Shown here piece after piece: positions 32,778-41,337 of a DNA stretch of 64,000 bases; position 1 is the first letter of the stretch; every line of letters starts with the position of its first letter. The DNA is taken from positions 51,278 through 115,277 of the forward strand of contig DASRFJ010000185.1 in assembly GCA_035651595.1 (NCBI GenBank). Reading direction: 5' to 3'. This DNA comes from JAFARZ01 sp035651595. GTDB taxonomy: Bacteria; Actinomycetota; Actinomycetes; Streptosporangiales; Streptosporangiaceae. The translations under genes and the position numbers were made by a program. Below the pieces are notes generated by a model, which made no database searches, was not told where the DNA came from, and worked only from the letters and a program-made list of their open reading frames with translations.

Positions 32778-33614
32778 CTACGTCGCATGCTCCCGGACGA
32801 ACTTGGCGCTGCCCTCGAAGATGGTCTGCGCGTCGTTGTCCAGCGTCGCCACATGGTAGCTGTCGGGCAGCGGCAGCACGGTGAGCTGGTCCGCTGGAAC
32901 GGCACCGAGCAGCACCGGCATGCTGGCCGCGCCGACGACATGGTCGACGGTGCTGCGGTACACGAGGATCGGCTGGCGTACCTCACCGAGCTGGCGGGCG
33001 GTGGTCCGCCACAGCGCCGGCATGGTGGCGGCGGCCTTGACCGGCACCCGCTGATAGCCGAGCTCGGCGGCACCCGGCTTCTTGATGTCGCTCGCGATGC
33101 CGGGCATCGACCGGATCAGCCGCTTGAGCACCGGGGCGAGCAGGAACAGCTTGGTGTCCGGCGCCAGCGACGGATTCACCAGCACAAGCCCGCGCAGGGG
33201 GGTGCCGTTGACCGCCTCCCCGTGCACTTCGGCCAGGCGCAGCGCGAGGCAGGCGCCCATGGAAAGACCGGCCAGGAAGACCTGCTCGGTCCGGCCGGCG
33301 AGCGCGACCAGCGCGGCGTCCACGGCCGCGTACCAGTCGGTCCACCCGGTGTGCGCCATGTCCTGCCAGGTGGTGCCGTGCCCTGGCAGCCGCGGCAGGC
33401 TGACGGACAGGCCCTGCCCGGCCAGGTATTCGGCCCACGGCCGGAGGGTCTGCGGACTGCCGGTGAAGCCATGGCAGAGCAGCACCCCGATCGGCCCGCC
33501 GGCCTGCTCGAACGGTTCGGCGCCCGGGAGTACCGGGGGGTCCAGGGGGTGGTCTCCCCCTGGTTCAACCGGGGGGTCCAGGGGGTGGTCTCCCCCTGGT
33601 TCAAATGGCTGCAT
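32778..33614 (-). CDS. Alpha/beta hydrolase (carboxylesterase/monoacylglycerol lipase-like)
   Basis: 278 residues from ATG 33614. GVLLCHGFTGSPQTLRPWAEYLA (oxyanion region), FLAGLSMGACLALRLAE (nucleophile Ser in G-L-S-M-G), STVDHVV (Asp) and DSYHVATLDND (His) give the triad of the EstD/Est30-like family. The N-terminal 30 residues contain two copies of EPGGDHPLDPPV encoded by a 36-bp duplication; the normal fold begins at LPGAEPF. It is divergent from plsC, 60 bp apart. Confidence 0.87.
   Translation of the reverse strand: MQPFEPGGDHPLDPPVEPGGDHPLDPPVLPGAEPFEQAGGPIGVLLCHGFTGSPQTLRPWAEYLAGQGLSVSLPRLPGHGTTWQDMAHTGWTDWYAAVDAALVALAGRTEQVFLAGLSMGACLALRLAEVHGEAVNGTPLRGLVLVNPSLAPDTKLFLLAPVLKRLIRSMPGIASDIKKPGAAELGYQRVPVKAAATMPALWRTTARQLGEVRQPILVYRSTVDHVVGAASMPVLLGAVPADQLTVLPLPDSYHVATLDNDAQTIFEGSAKFVREHAT
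33535..33604. repeat. 36-bp tandem duplication with internal hairpin
   Basis: Two nearly identical units (33535-33570 and 33571-33604), each containing CCAGGGGG and CCCCCTGG around a 6-nt loop. Read on the minus strand they encode two in-frame EPGGDHPLDPPV repeats at the hydrolase N-terminus. They also sit within 150 bp upstream of plsC, so they may alternatively be noncoding regulatory repeats if the hydrolase starts further in. Confidence 0.8.
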
Positions 33615-33674
33615 GCCCGAATCGTCGCACGTTTGGACCGTGCGGCGCACTCGGCTACGTGGGACGATTTGGAC

Positions 33675-34355
33675 GTGCTCTACTGGCTCCTCAAGGTGAT
33701 ATTCACGGTGCTGCGCATCGTGTTCCGGCCATGGTCGGAAGGCGCACGAAATCTGCCCCGGCGAGGTCCGGTGATCCTGGCGAGCAATCACCTCTCGTTC
33801 GCGGACCACTTCTTCGGGCCGTTGCCGCTGCGGCGGAAGGTGATCTTCCTCGCCAAGGCCGAGTACGTGACTGGGCACGGGCTGAAGGGCATGGTCAGCA
33901 GGGCGTTCTTCAACGGCGTCGGGGTGATTCCGCTCGACAGGACCGGTGGGGAGGCCAGCGAACGCGCGCTCGTCACCGGTCTTCGCGTCCTGGCGGAGGG
34001 CCGGGTGCTCGGCATCTATCCCGAGGGAACCCGCAGCCCGGACGGCCGTCTCTACCGCGGCAAGACCGGGGTGGCACGGCTCGCTATCGAATCGGGTGCG
34101 CCGGTCGTGCCGTGCGCCATGATCAACACGTTCGAATTCCAGCCGTCTGGAAAGCTGTTGCCCGACCTCCGGATCCGGCCCGGCGTACGGTTCGGCCAGC
34201 CGCTGGACTTTTCGAAGCACCATGGCAAGGAGGCAGACGCCGAGGTGCTGCGCGCCGTGACCGACGAGATCATGCAGGCCATCGCCGTGCTTTCCGGCCA
34301 GGAATATGTCGACCTCGACGCGCGCCGCGTCAAGGACCAGCGCGCCGGTGAGTGA
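33675..34355 (+). CDS. plsC: 1-acylglycerol-3-phosphate O-acyltransferase (PlsC family)
   Basis: 226 residues from GTG 33675. A short N-terminal membrane helix precedes ILASNHLSFADHFF (the H-x4-D catalytic motif), FFNGVGVIPLDR, GIYPEGTRSPDGRLYRGKTGVARLA (P-E-G-T-R) and APVVPCAMIN. It acylates lysophosphatidic acid to phosphatidic acid or a similar lipid. Its end overlaps the kinase start by 8 nt. Confidence 0.88.
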   Translation: MLYWLLKVIFTVLRIVFRPWSEGARNLPRRGPVILASNHLSFADHFFGPLPLRRKVIFLAKAEYVTGHGLKGMVSRAFFNGVGVIPLDRTGGEASERALVTGLRVLAEGRVLGIYPEGTRSPDGRLYRGKTGVARLAIESGAPVVPCAMINTFEFQPSGKLLPDLRIRPGVRFGQPLDFSKHHGKEADAEVLRAVTDEIMQAIAVLSGQEYVDLDARRVKDQRAGE

Positions 34356-35490
34356 GCCGCACCTCACCGAACCTCTCTGGCGGGCCATCGCGGTCTACCG
34401 GGTCGCCAGCCTCGGCTATGCCCTGGCGCTGGTGGCCACCATCGACCGGCACGACTACTCCAGGCTGGACTGGGCCTGGGCCGTGCTCGCCGCGATGGCC
34501 GTCTGGACGGCCGTCAGCACCGTCGGGTACACCCGCCCGGAACGGCGCGCTGTGCCGCTGCTGACCGCGGACCTGCTGGTGTCCGCGGGCCTGCTGCTGA
34601 GCACCTGGGGCCTTCAGTTTCCCGCCGACCTGCACCGCGGCGTGATGCCGGTGACCGCGACGTGGGTGGCCGGCCCGGTGCTGGCCTGGGCGGTGCGGTA
34701 TGGCTGGCAGGCCGGGCTGCCGGCCGCGCTCGTGCTGTCGGGCTGCGATTTCGCGCTGCGCGGCGGCGCGGCGGGAACGATCAGCGTGACGCTGGACGGC
34801 GCCGTGCTCATGGTGCTGGCTGGCGTGATCGTCGGTTACCTCGCCAGGCTGGCCGCCGCGGTGGAGCGGGAACGCCAGCACGCGATCGAGGTCGAGGCGG
34901 CCAGCCGGGAACGGGAACGGCTGGCCCGCGACATCCACGATTCGGTGCTCCAGGTCCTCGCCCTGGTGCAGCGCCGCGGTGCGGAGATCGGCGGCGAGGC
35001 GGCCGAACTGGGCAGGCTCGCCGGGCGGCAGGAGGCCGCGCTGCGCGCCCTGGTCGGCGGCAGTGGCCAGGCGGTGCTGACCGGGCCCGTGCTGACCGGA
35101 GCGGTAGATATCCGCTCGCTGCTGGCCACCGAAGCGTCCGAGCACGTGACCCTGTCCGCGCCAGCCGATGCCGTTCTGCTGAAAAAAGAAGAGGCAGCGG
35201 AGCTGACCTCAGCGGTCCGCGCGGCGCTTGCCAACGTGCGGCGGCACTGCGGCGCGCAGGCGCTCGCGTGGGTACTGATCGAGGACGAGCCCGAGGCCGT
35301 CACGGTCACGGTCAGGGACGACGGGCCGGGCTTCCCGGACGGACGGCTGGCCGAGGCGGCCGCCGCCGGGCGACTCGGCGTCAGCCACGCGATCGTCGGA
35401 CGGCTGCGCGACCTGGGCGGATCCGCCACGATCAGGTCCGCTCCCGGCGAGGGCACCGAGGTAGAGCTGCGCGTGCCCCGCGCGCGTTAA
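34348..35490 (+). CDS. macS: MacS-type sensor histidine kinase (DUF5931 family)
   Basis: 380 residues from GTG 34348. Five to six membrane segments fill residues 15-170, then ERERLARDIHDSVLQVLALVQRRG is the phospho-acceptor helix (H-D of the HisKA_3 type). The ATPase domain has ALANVRRHCG and VRDDGPGFPDG. It is coupled by an 8-nt overlap to plsC and followed 9 nt later by its regulator. In Streptomyces the MacRS pair controls membrane and lipoprotein genes; the same role here is an inference. Confidence 0.85.
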   Translation: MSEPHLTEPLWRAIAVYRVASLGYALALVATIDRHDYSRLDWAWAVLAAMAVWTAVSTVGYTRPERRAVPLLTADLLVSAGLLLSTWGLQFPADLHRGVMPVTATWVAGPVLAWAVRYGWQAGLPAALVLSGCDFALRGGAAGTISVTLDGAVLMVLAGVIVGYLARLAAAVERERQHAIEVEAASRERERLARDIHDSVLQVLALVQRRGAEIGGEAAELGRLAGRQEAALRALVGGSGQAVLTGPVLTGAVDIRSLLATEASEHVTLSAPADAVLLKKEEAAELTSAVRAALANVRRHCGAQALAWVLIEDEPEAVTVTVRDDGPGFPDGRLAEAAAAGRLGVSHAIVGRLRDLGGSATIRSAPGEGTEVELRVPRAR

Positions 35491-35499
35491 GGTTCGCTT

Positions 35500-36156
35500 G
35501 TGGGGCCAATCCGGGTCATGGTGGTGGATGACCACCCGATGTGGCGCGACGCGGTCGCGCGGGATCTGGCCGAGGCGGGCTACGAGGTGGTGGCGACGGC
35601 GTCGGACGGCGCGCAGGCGCTGCGGCTGACCGGCGCGGCCCGGCCCGACGTGGTCGTGCTCGACCTCCAGCTGCCGGACATGTCGGGAGTCGACGTGACA
35701 CGGGGTTTGCGCGCCGCCGATCCGGCGGTGCGGGTGCTGGTGCTGTCCGCGAGCGGCGAGCAGCAGGACGTGCTCGACGCGGTGAAGGCGGGCGCCGCCG
35801 GTTACCTGGTGAAATCCGCGGCCCGGCCGGAGTTCCTCGACGCGGTGCGGCGCACCGCGGACGGTGACGCGGTGTTCACTCCGGGACTGGCCGGGCTGGT
35901 GCTGGGGGAGTTCCGGCGGCTGGCGGCCGCGCCCGTGGCAGCGGGGCAGCAGGCGCCGCGGCTGACCGAGCGGGAGACCGAGATCCTGCGCATGGTGGCG
36001 ACCGGCGTGCCGTACAAGCAGATCGCGAGCCGGCTGTCGCTCTCCCACCGCACGGTGCAGAACCACGTGCAGAACACGCTGACCAAACTGCACTTGCACA
36101 ACCGCGTCGAGCTGGTCCGGTACGCGATCGAGCACGGCCTGACCGACGAGACGTAG
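35500..36156 (+). CDS. macR: LuxR family response regulator (MacR-like)
   Basis: 218 residues from GTG 35500. The receiver has MVVDDHPMWRDA, VVVLDLQLPDMSG (phospho-Asp about 56) and GYLVKSA (Lys). The DNA-binding domain is LTERETEILRMVATGVPYKQIASRLSLSHRTVQNHVQNTLTKLHLHNRVELVRYA. It is the partner of the kinase just upstream. Confidence 0.9.
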   Translation: MGPIRVMVVDDHPMWRDAVARDLAEAGYEVVATASDGAQALRLTGAARPDVVVLDLQLPDMSGVDVTRGLRAADPAVRVLVLSASGEQQDVLDAVKAGAAGYLVKSAARPEFLDAVRRTADGDAVFTPGLAGLVLGEFRRLAAAPVAAGQQAPRLTERETEILRMVATGVPYKQIASRLSLSHRTVQNHVQNTLTKLHLHNRVELVRYAIEHGLTDET

Positions 36157-36230
36157 CCGCATTAGTGACCGGTCAGTAGTGTCACCATGCGTTCACCGCG
36201 GACCGGTGTGCTACCGCTAGGGTTGTCCTC

Positions 36231-37286
36231 ATGCGAGTGGGAGTGCTGACCGGTGGCGGAGACTGCCCCGGACTGAACGCGGTTATCCGAGCCGTCGTGC
36301 GCAAAGGCGTGCAGGAGTACGGCCTTGAATTCGTCGGCTTCCGGGATGGGTGGCGCGGGCCGCTTGAGGGCGACACCGTACCGCTGGACGTGCAGGCGGT
36401 GCGTGGCATCCTGCCGCGCGGCGGCACGATCCTCGGCTCGTCGCGGACCAATCCGTTGAAGACCGGCGCCAGTTCGAGCCAGCAGGGCGGTGGCCGCAAC
36501 GGTATCGAGCGGATCAAGGACAACCTGGCCGGGCTCGGTGTGGACGCGCTGATCGCGATCGGCGGCGAGGACACGCTCGGCGTGGCGACCCGGCTCGGCG
36601 AGCAGGGCGTGCCCGTGGTCGGCGTGCCGAAGACGATCGACAACGACCTCGGCGCCACGGACTACACGTTCGGCTTCGACACCGCGGTGAACATCGCGAT
36701 GGAGGCCATCGACCGGCTGCACACCACCGCTGAATCGCACCACCGGGCCCTGATCGTCGAGGTCATGGGCCGGCACGCCGGCTGGATCGCACTGCACGCC
36801 GGGCTGGCCGGCGGCGCGAACGTGATCCTGATCCCCGAGCGGCCGTTCGACATCGAGAAGGTCTGCGCGTACGTGCAGCACCGGTTCCAGACCCGGTTCG
36901 CCCCGATCGTCGTGGTCGCCGAGGGTGCGCACCCGATGGCCGAGCAGGTCGCGGTCTCCACCGAGCAGCTCGACTCGTTCGGGCACGTCAGGCTCGGCGG
37001 GGTCGGCCAGATGCTGGCCGACGAGATCGAGAAGCGGACCGGTAAGGAGGCCCGCTGCACCGTGCTCGGGCACATCCAGCGCGGCGGCACCCCGACGGCG
37101 TTCGACCGGGTGCTCGCTACCCGCTTCGGCGTGCACGCGGTCGAGGCGGTGCACGACGAGGCGTTCGGCGTGATGGTGGCGCTGCGCGGGACGGACATCG
37201 TCCGGGTTCCGCTGGCGGAGGCCACCAGCGAGCTGAAGACCGTTCCCCCGGAGCGCTACGCCGAAGCCGAGGTCTTCTTCGGCTAA
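36231..37286 (+). CDS. pfkA: 6-phosphofructokinase, probably pyrophosphate-type
   Basis: 351 residues. VGVLTGGGDCPGLNAVIR is the nucleotide/PPi loop, PKTIDNDL the catalytic base region, and MGRHAGWIALHAGLAGGANVILIPE follows as in group III PFKs. The two residues that decide the phosphoryl donor are Asp114 in GGEDTLG and Lys134 in VPKTIDND (equivalent to positions 104 and 124 of E. coli PfkA, which are Gly in ATP enzymes). Asp plus Lys is the pattern of PPi-dependent enzymes such as that of Amycolatopsis methanolica. Activity is inferred, not shown. It is a single gene with its own promoter. Confidence 0.92.
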   Translation: MRVGVLTGGGDCPGLNAVIRAVVRKGVQEYGLEFVGFRDGWRGPLEGDTVPLDVQAVRGILPRGGTILGSSRTNPLKTGASSSQQGGGRNGIERIKDNLAGLGVDALIAIGGEDTLGVATRLGEQGVPVVGVPKTIDNDLGATDYTFGFDTAVNIAMEAIDRLHTTAESHHRALIVEVMGRHAGWIALHAGLAGGANVILIPERPFDIEKVCAYVQHRFQTRFAPIVVVAEGAHPMAEQVAVSTEQLDSFGHVRLGGVGQMLADEIEKRTGKEARCTVLGHIQRGGTPTAFDRVLATRFGVHAVEAVHDEAFGVMVALRGTDIVRVPLAEATSELKTVPPERYAEAEVFFG

Positions 37287-37417
37287 CCCGCCTTCGGGCA
37301 TAACGTCCTAGCTGCTTCCTCTGGCCACGTGCTTGCACGCGAGTGGCTGGCGGTGTGGCGTCGGCCACTCGCCGTGCAGATCGTTGTCCGGGATGCGTCA
37401 CTGTCCCGGATGGGATG

Positions 37418-38860
37418 TCAGCCGATGATCCATTGCTGGTTGCTGCCGCCGTTGCAGGTCCACAGTTCGACGAGGGCGCCGTTGGCGGTGGATGCCCCGG
37501 TGACGTCCAGGCACAGGCCGGACTGGACGCCGGTGATCGTTCCGTTGGAGTTGATGTTCCACTGCTGGTTGGATCCGCCGTTACAGTTCGAGATCTCCAC
37601 CGGGGTACCGGCGGTGGTGCCGCCCCCGGTCGCGTCCAGGCACATGGCGCCGCCGTAGACGGTGACCTGGCGGCCGGAGGTGCGGGTCCAGGTCTGGTTG
37701 GACCCGCCGTTGCAGTCCCAGATCTCCACCTTGGTGCCGGCGGTCCGCGAAGCGTTGGTCACGTCCAGGCACCTGCCAGAACCCAGCCCGTTGATGGCGG
37801 TCGTCGAGGCGCTGCCGCCGGGATTGGAGCCTCCCCAGGCGTACTGGAGGCGGTCCAGACCGGACTGGCTGTTGATGCTGAGGGTGTAGTTGGGTGCGGT
37901 GCCTTGCAGGGAGGTGATGGCGCAGGAGGCGTTCTCGCACGGCCCCGGGCCCTGGGTCTGGGTGGCGGACTTGACCCCGGTCCAGAGGATGGAACCCATG
38001 CCCTGGCTGCGAACCGTGTCGGTGATGCCGTAAAGGTAGGAGATGAGGTTGGTGCCGTCGCGTGCTCCGTCGTAGTTAGTGCCGGTGTTCATGGGCACGC
38101 CGAACTCGGTGAGCACCGCGCGGCCCTCATAGCCGCATAGCTCGTTCAGGAAGTCACTGACCCAGGCGCCCTCGGTGGTGTGGGAGTCGCCGAACATGCC
38201 GTAGATGTGGATCGACAGCAGGGTCCCGCTCAGCCGGGAATCCGCACCGACGGTGCACAGGTTCTGGTCGGCGAAGGCGCCAGGGACGATGATCCGGCCG
38301 CGGGGGATCTGGGGGTAGGTCGCCACCCACTGAGCGGCCATGTTGTCCTCGTTGGCGGCGGTGTAGCCTCCCGGCTCGTTCATGATGTCGAAGTACACGT
38401 TAGAGTTGCTGAGGTACTTGCCGATGACGACGTTCCAGTCGGAGAAGAACGTCGACCCCTCAACGCCGTTTTGCAGCCAGGGGGCGAGCACCACCTTCAT
38501 GCCCAGGGCCAGGGCCGCGTCGATCGCCCCTTGATAGCTGCCCCACCAGCTGTCGGTGACGGTCGCGTGGTTGAACGGCATCCGTACCGTGTTGGCTCCC
38601 AGCCCCTGGAAGCCCTTGACGATCGACGTGGCCTTCGCGAAGGTGGCCGAGTAGCTGTCGCCGTCGGTCAGCCCGACCGGCACGAGGTCGCCGGTGATGA
38701 AATTGTCGTTAGGATTGGCCCAGTTCACGCCGTGGAACTGATTGGTGGACGCGTTCGCCGTAGTTCCGGTCACCGCCTGGAAGCCGAGCACGCTCAGCAG
38801 CAGGGCGATGGCAAGCCCGATCGGGGCCAGGCGCGTGAAGCGACGTGGTTCCGGTTTCAC
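37418..38860 (-). CDS. Secreted GH5 cellulase with C-terminal ricin-type lectin domain
   Basis: 480 residues from GTG 38860, with GGAG upstream. Signal peptide 1-38 (basic RRFTRL, hydrophobic core, ANAST). The GH5 barrel spans 40-320: FHGVNWANPNDNF, VRMPFNHATV, IMNEPGGY (acid/base Glu), IHIYGMFGDSH and VLTEFGVP (nucleophile Glu). Residues about 352-480 form one ricin B trefoil with three QxW repeats (SNQTW, SNQQW, SNQQW) and CLDVT/CLDAT strands. It likely acts on cellulose or mixed-linkage glucan outside the cell. Codon use is slightly less GC-biased than the neighbours. Confidence 0.9.
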   Translation of the reverse strand: MKPEPRRFTRLAPIGLAIALLLSVLGFQAVTGTTANASTNQFHGVNWANPNDNFITGDLVPVGLTDGDSYSATFAKATSIVKGFQGLGANTVRMPFNHATVTDSWWGSYQGAIDAALALGMKVVLAPWLQNGVEGSTFFSDWNVVIGKYLSNSNVYFDIMNEPGGYTAANEDNMAAQWVATYPQIPRGRIIVPGAFADQNLCTVGADSRLSGTLLSIHIYGMFGDSHTTEGAWVSDFLNELCGYEGRAVLTEFGVPMNTGTNYDGARDGTNLISYLYGITDTVRSQGMGSILWTGVKSATQTQGPGPCENASCAITSLQGTAPNYTLSINSQSGLDRLQYAWGGSNPGGSASTTAINGLGSGRCLDVTNASRTAGTKVEIWDCNGGSNQTWTRTSGRQVTVYGGAMCLDATGGGTTAGTPVEISNCNGGSNQQWNINSNGTITGVQSGLCLDVTGASTANGALVELWTCNGGSNQQWIIG

Positions 38861-38953
38861 CTTCCGTTCTCCTTTTCAGCCGAGGGTCCGTTGCTGGTGG
38901 CTGCCGACGTGGGTCGCAGCGTCGCAATCGGCGAGAAGAAGATCTCCCCAGCC

Positions 38954-38984
38954 CGAAACGGTTGTCAAGTTTCGACGTGTTTCG
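38954..38984. promoter_or_regulatory. LacI-type operator candidate upstream of the GH5 gene
   Basis: CGAAAC (38954-38959), 9 nt, GTTTCG (38969-38974), and a further GTTTCG at 38979-38984. They lie 94-124 bp upstream of the cellulase start. Such CGAAAC/GTTTCG pairs resemble LacI-family sites, but no LacI gene is in the window. Confidence 0.4.
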
Positions 38985-39459
38985 CTCAGAAGCGTTTGGC
39001 CGCTGAACCGAGTGCGCTATATCGGCCCGTCGCATGAGCAAACCAACAGAGATTTCGTTTATATAAGTTGATTTTTGGTGATTTGCCGGAGCTCGGAAAT
39101 GAGCAGGCCGGGCCGGTTGCTGAACCCTCCCGTCGTTGTTGCACTGCGCGCACCGGTCTAGACCGCCGGCCGGCGTCCGGGCGAAGTCGAACAGGGATCG
39201 GTTCCAACATCGCCAAGCGGCGAAACAAACATCTCACCGCAAGGGTGACTGCTCTCCAGACCGGCCAGCGGAAGCTTGCCCGGTCGATCCCGCCGCGTGC
39301 GACGGCTGCCGCAGCGACCGTCGGAACATGAAAATTTCAGATTGACGGCGCCCTTGTATGGCTTCCGCACGCCAAGGCCGGGCAGACACTGCTTAAGCGG
39401 CCTCGCGGAAGTCCCGCAACGTGCGGGCGCGGAGTAGCCGGTGCTTCCTGACTGCCAGT

Positions 39460-39556
39460 GACGCGATCTCGGATAACGTGCCGGATTGTCCTATCGTGGT
39501 ACTCTGACCGTCGAAAGCAGGGGTCAGAGTACCACGAAGGGCTAGAACTCCACGTT
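39460..39556. repeat. Nested intergenic hairpin, family C copy 2
   Basis: Inner perfect 14-bp arms GTGGTACTCTGACC (39496-39509) and GGTCAGAGTACCAC (39522-39535). The context ACGTG, GGATTGTCCTATC before and AAGGG, CCACGTTGT after matches copy 1 at 15913-15988. The rest of the long gap 38985-39836 contains no gene I can support; short frames on both strands lack ribosome sites. Confidence 0.7.
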
Positions 39557-39836
39557 GTCTGCGACGTGAGCGGGAGGGCGGTCGGCTCGGACAGCCCCGA
39601 CCAGGCTCGAGCACGACTACGTATGCGGTGTGTCCATCGGAGTCCGCCGACTGGGAACGGCTCCGCGACGACGCCGGAACCTGGGAGGCCGCCCGGCGGG
39701 AATGGGATCCAGGCCGGTGGACCCGAGGGCCCCGGGGGCAGGCTCAATTCAGGGTCAACACGGGTGCATGACCGGTTAATCGCGGTCAGCGAGGATTGGC
39801 GGGAAAGTTCTGCCGATTCCCCAGGGGGACAACACC

Positions 39837-40796
39837 ATGCCAGTGGAAGGTATCCGTGAGGCCACGCCGGAAAACATGAAGACATTGCACGCCATGCTGA
39901 CCGAGGTCGGTGTCACGATTTCCGATGACCCCAACTCGAAACGCAACCTCAAGCTGCGTGACATGATCCTGGCCCAGGCGAGATACGGCATCTCGGACGT
40001 GATCGACGCCTTCGGGAATCTCCCGGACGAGCAAGTCCGGGTCTCCGCCGCGCCGCAGCCGGCCGCCCAGGTGAGCATGCCACGGCAGGACGCCGCGGGC
40101 GTGATCATCTGGGCAGGCGGCAAGCTGTCGGACTTTTACATCGGGAAACTGCGCGCCGAGTACCTCAAGCTTGGCCAGCAGGTACAGCGTGGCGACACCG
40201 GGCAACTGGCGACGATCCTCTACCAGCGGGTCGTCATCGAGTCCGACCCCACCGGAAACGAAACACGCAAAGCCGCGCTGGGCGACCCGGACGCCATTCA
40301 TCAGGCACTCGACCAGGAACTGATCCATGCTGACGCGGTGGCTCGCGCCGAGAAGATCCTCGGCGATTTCGGCAAGGTCACGGTATACCGCCCTCAGGAT
40401 GCCTTCTTCATACGGCCCGACCTGCAGAACTTCCCCGGCAGCTGGAAGGTCTACAACCCCAGGCCCTCAGACAGCGCGCCGCTGCTCGGCACCGGCCTGG
40501 ACACGAGCAGAAAAACGATCCTCGTCAGCATCGGGCACGGCTACAACGACGGGAGCATCGCTTTCCCATCGCTCGGCTTGGTCTCCCAGATGAAGATCGC
40601 CGACATGCTCGCGCTCGCCGACACGGAGAACGTGCTGCGCATCCCGCTCCAGTGCTACCCCTACCAGGCCGTCAGCAGCTGGCCGGGAGTCGCGGTCAGC
40701 ATCGACAGCAAGGAAAAGTCCGACGACCTGGAAATGCAACACTGGATCAAGACCCAGCTCGCCGCCCAAGTGAAGCAGTGGCTGACCGGGAAGTAG
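39837..40796 (+). CDS. Unrecognised 319-residue protein
   Basis: The ATG has AGGGGGAC 5 nt upstream and coding-type codon use throughout, so the gene is real, but I recognise no family. The first 65 residues look helical (ATPENMKTLHAMLTEVGVTISDD, LKLRDMILAQARYGISDVIDAFG). The middle (about 80-165) has AGGKLSDFYIGKLRAEYLKLGQQVQRGD and RAEKILGDFGKV. The C-terminal half alternates strands and loops (TILVSIGHGYNDGSIAFPSLGLVSQM, VLRIPLQCYPYQAVSSW). There is no signal peptide or membrane segment. Slightly lower GC and isolation between repeats suggest an acquired gene. Confidence 0.75.
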   Translation: MPVEGIREATPENMKTLHAMLTEVGVTISDDPNSKRNLKLRDMILAQARYGISDVIDAFGNLPDEQVRVSAAPQPAAQVSMPRQDAAGVIIWAGGKLSDFYIGKLRAEYLKLGQQVQRGDTGQLATILYQRVVIESDPTGNETRKAALGDPDAIHQALDQELIHADAVARAEKILGDFGKVTVYRPQDAFFIRPDLQNFPGSWKVYNPRPSDSAPLLGTGLDTSRKTILVSIGHGYNDGSIAFPSLGLVSQMKIADMLALADTENVLRIPLQCYPYQAVSSWPGVAVSIDSKEKSDDLEMQHWIKTQLAAQVKQWLTGK

Positions 40797-40851
40797 TCGC
40801 CGCACGGGCCGGGGCCGTCGGGATCAGGGTCGTCGTCCAGCGGTTCCGTTA

Positions 40852-41253
40852 TCAGACGATCGCCGTCACCTCGACTTCGAGCAGGACGCCGGGGATGAAC
40901 AACCGGGACACCTCGACGGTCGTGCTGGTCGGCAGCGCCGCGTCGTTCAGGTACTTACGGCGGACCGTCCCGTACTCCGCGATCCGGTCGATGTCGGTCA
41001 GGTAGCTGCGGATGTTCACCACGTGATCGAAGCTCGCGCCGTGCGCGGCGAGGATCGTGCCGATCTGGTCGAAGATCGCGGTGGTCTGCGCCGACATGTC
41101 GTCCGGCCCGATCACCTCGCCGTCCGCCGAAACCGCCACTTGCCCGGAAAGCAGCAGCAATCTTCTTCCGCCCAGGTCAACGCGAGCCACGTGCGAGTAC
41201 CGGCCGGGTGGGGGAGCGGGCACGCCCGCCGGGTTGTCGAAGATCGTCGTCAT
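40852..41253 (-). CDS. RidA/YjgF family protein
   Basis: 133 residues from ATG 41253. YSHVARVDLGGRRLLLLSGQVAVSADGEVIGPDDMSAQTTAIFDQIGTILAAHGASFDHVVNIRSYLTD is the chorismate-mutase-like RidA fold, and VEVSRLFIPGVLLEVEVTAIV its C-terminal strand. Members hydrolyse reactive imines or enamines; some are pathway-specific. It is divergent from a LysR gene 84 bp away, so that regulator probably controls it. Confidence 0.85.
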   Translation of the reverse strand: MTTIFDNPAGVPAPPPGRYSHVARVDLGGRRLLLLSGQVAVSADGEVIGPDDMSAQTTAIFDQIGTILAAHGASFDHVVNIRSYLTDIDRIAEYGTVRRKYLNDAALPTSTTVEVSRLFIPGVLLEVEVTAIV

Positions 41254-41292
41254 GGGCCTCAGGCTAGGCATCGCGCAGCCATGTGACAAGCG

Positions 41293-41327
41293 AATGCTTT
41301 GCATAGTCCTCATGCTTAGTTAGCATG
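41293..41327. promoter_or_regulatory. LysR binding region between ridA-like and lysR genes
   Basis: Two adjacent dyads: ATGC-TTT-GCAT (41294-41304) and CATGCT-TAGTT-AGCATG (41311-41327). The second carries a T-N11-A core typical of LysR-type sites. The position between divergent genes is as expected. Confidence 0.55.
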
Positions 41328-41337
41328 GATACTGACC

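Noticed and set aside
39337..39885. Several overlapping open frames around family C copy 2
   Set aside because: They run through the hairpin repeat and overlap the start of the following gene; similar short frames at copy 1 only reflect the shared repeat sequence.
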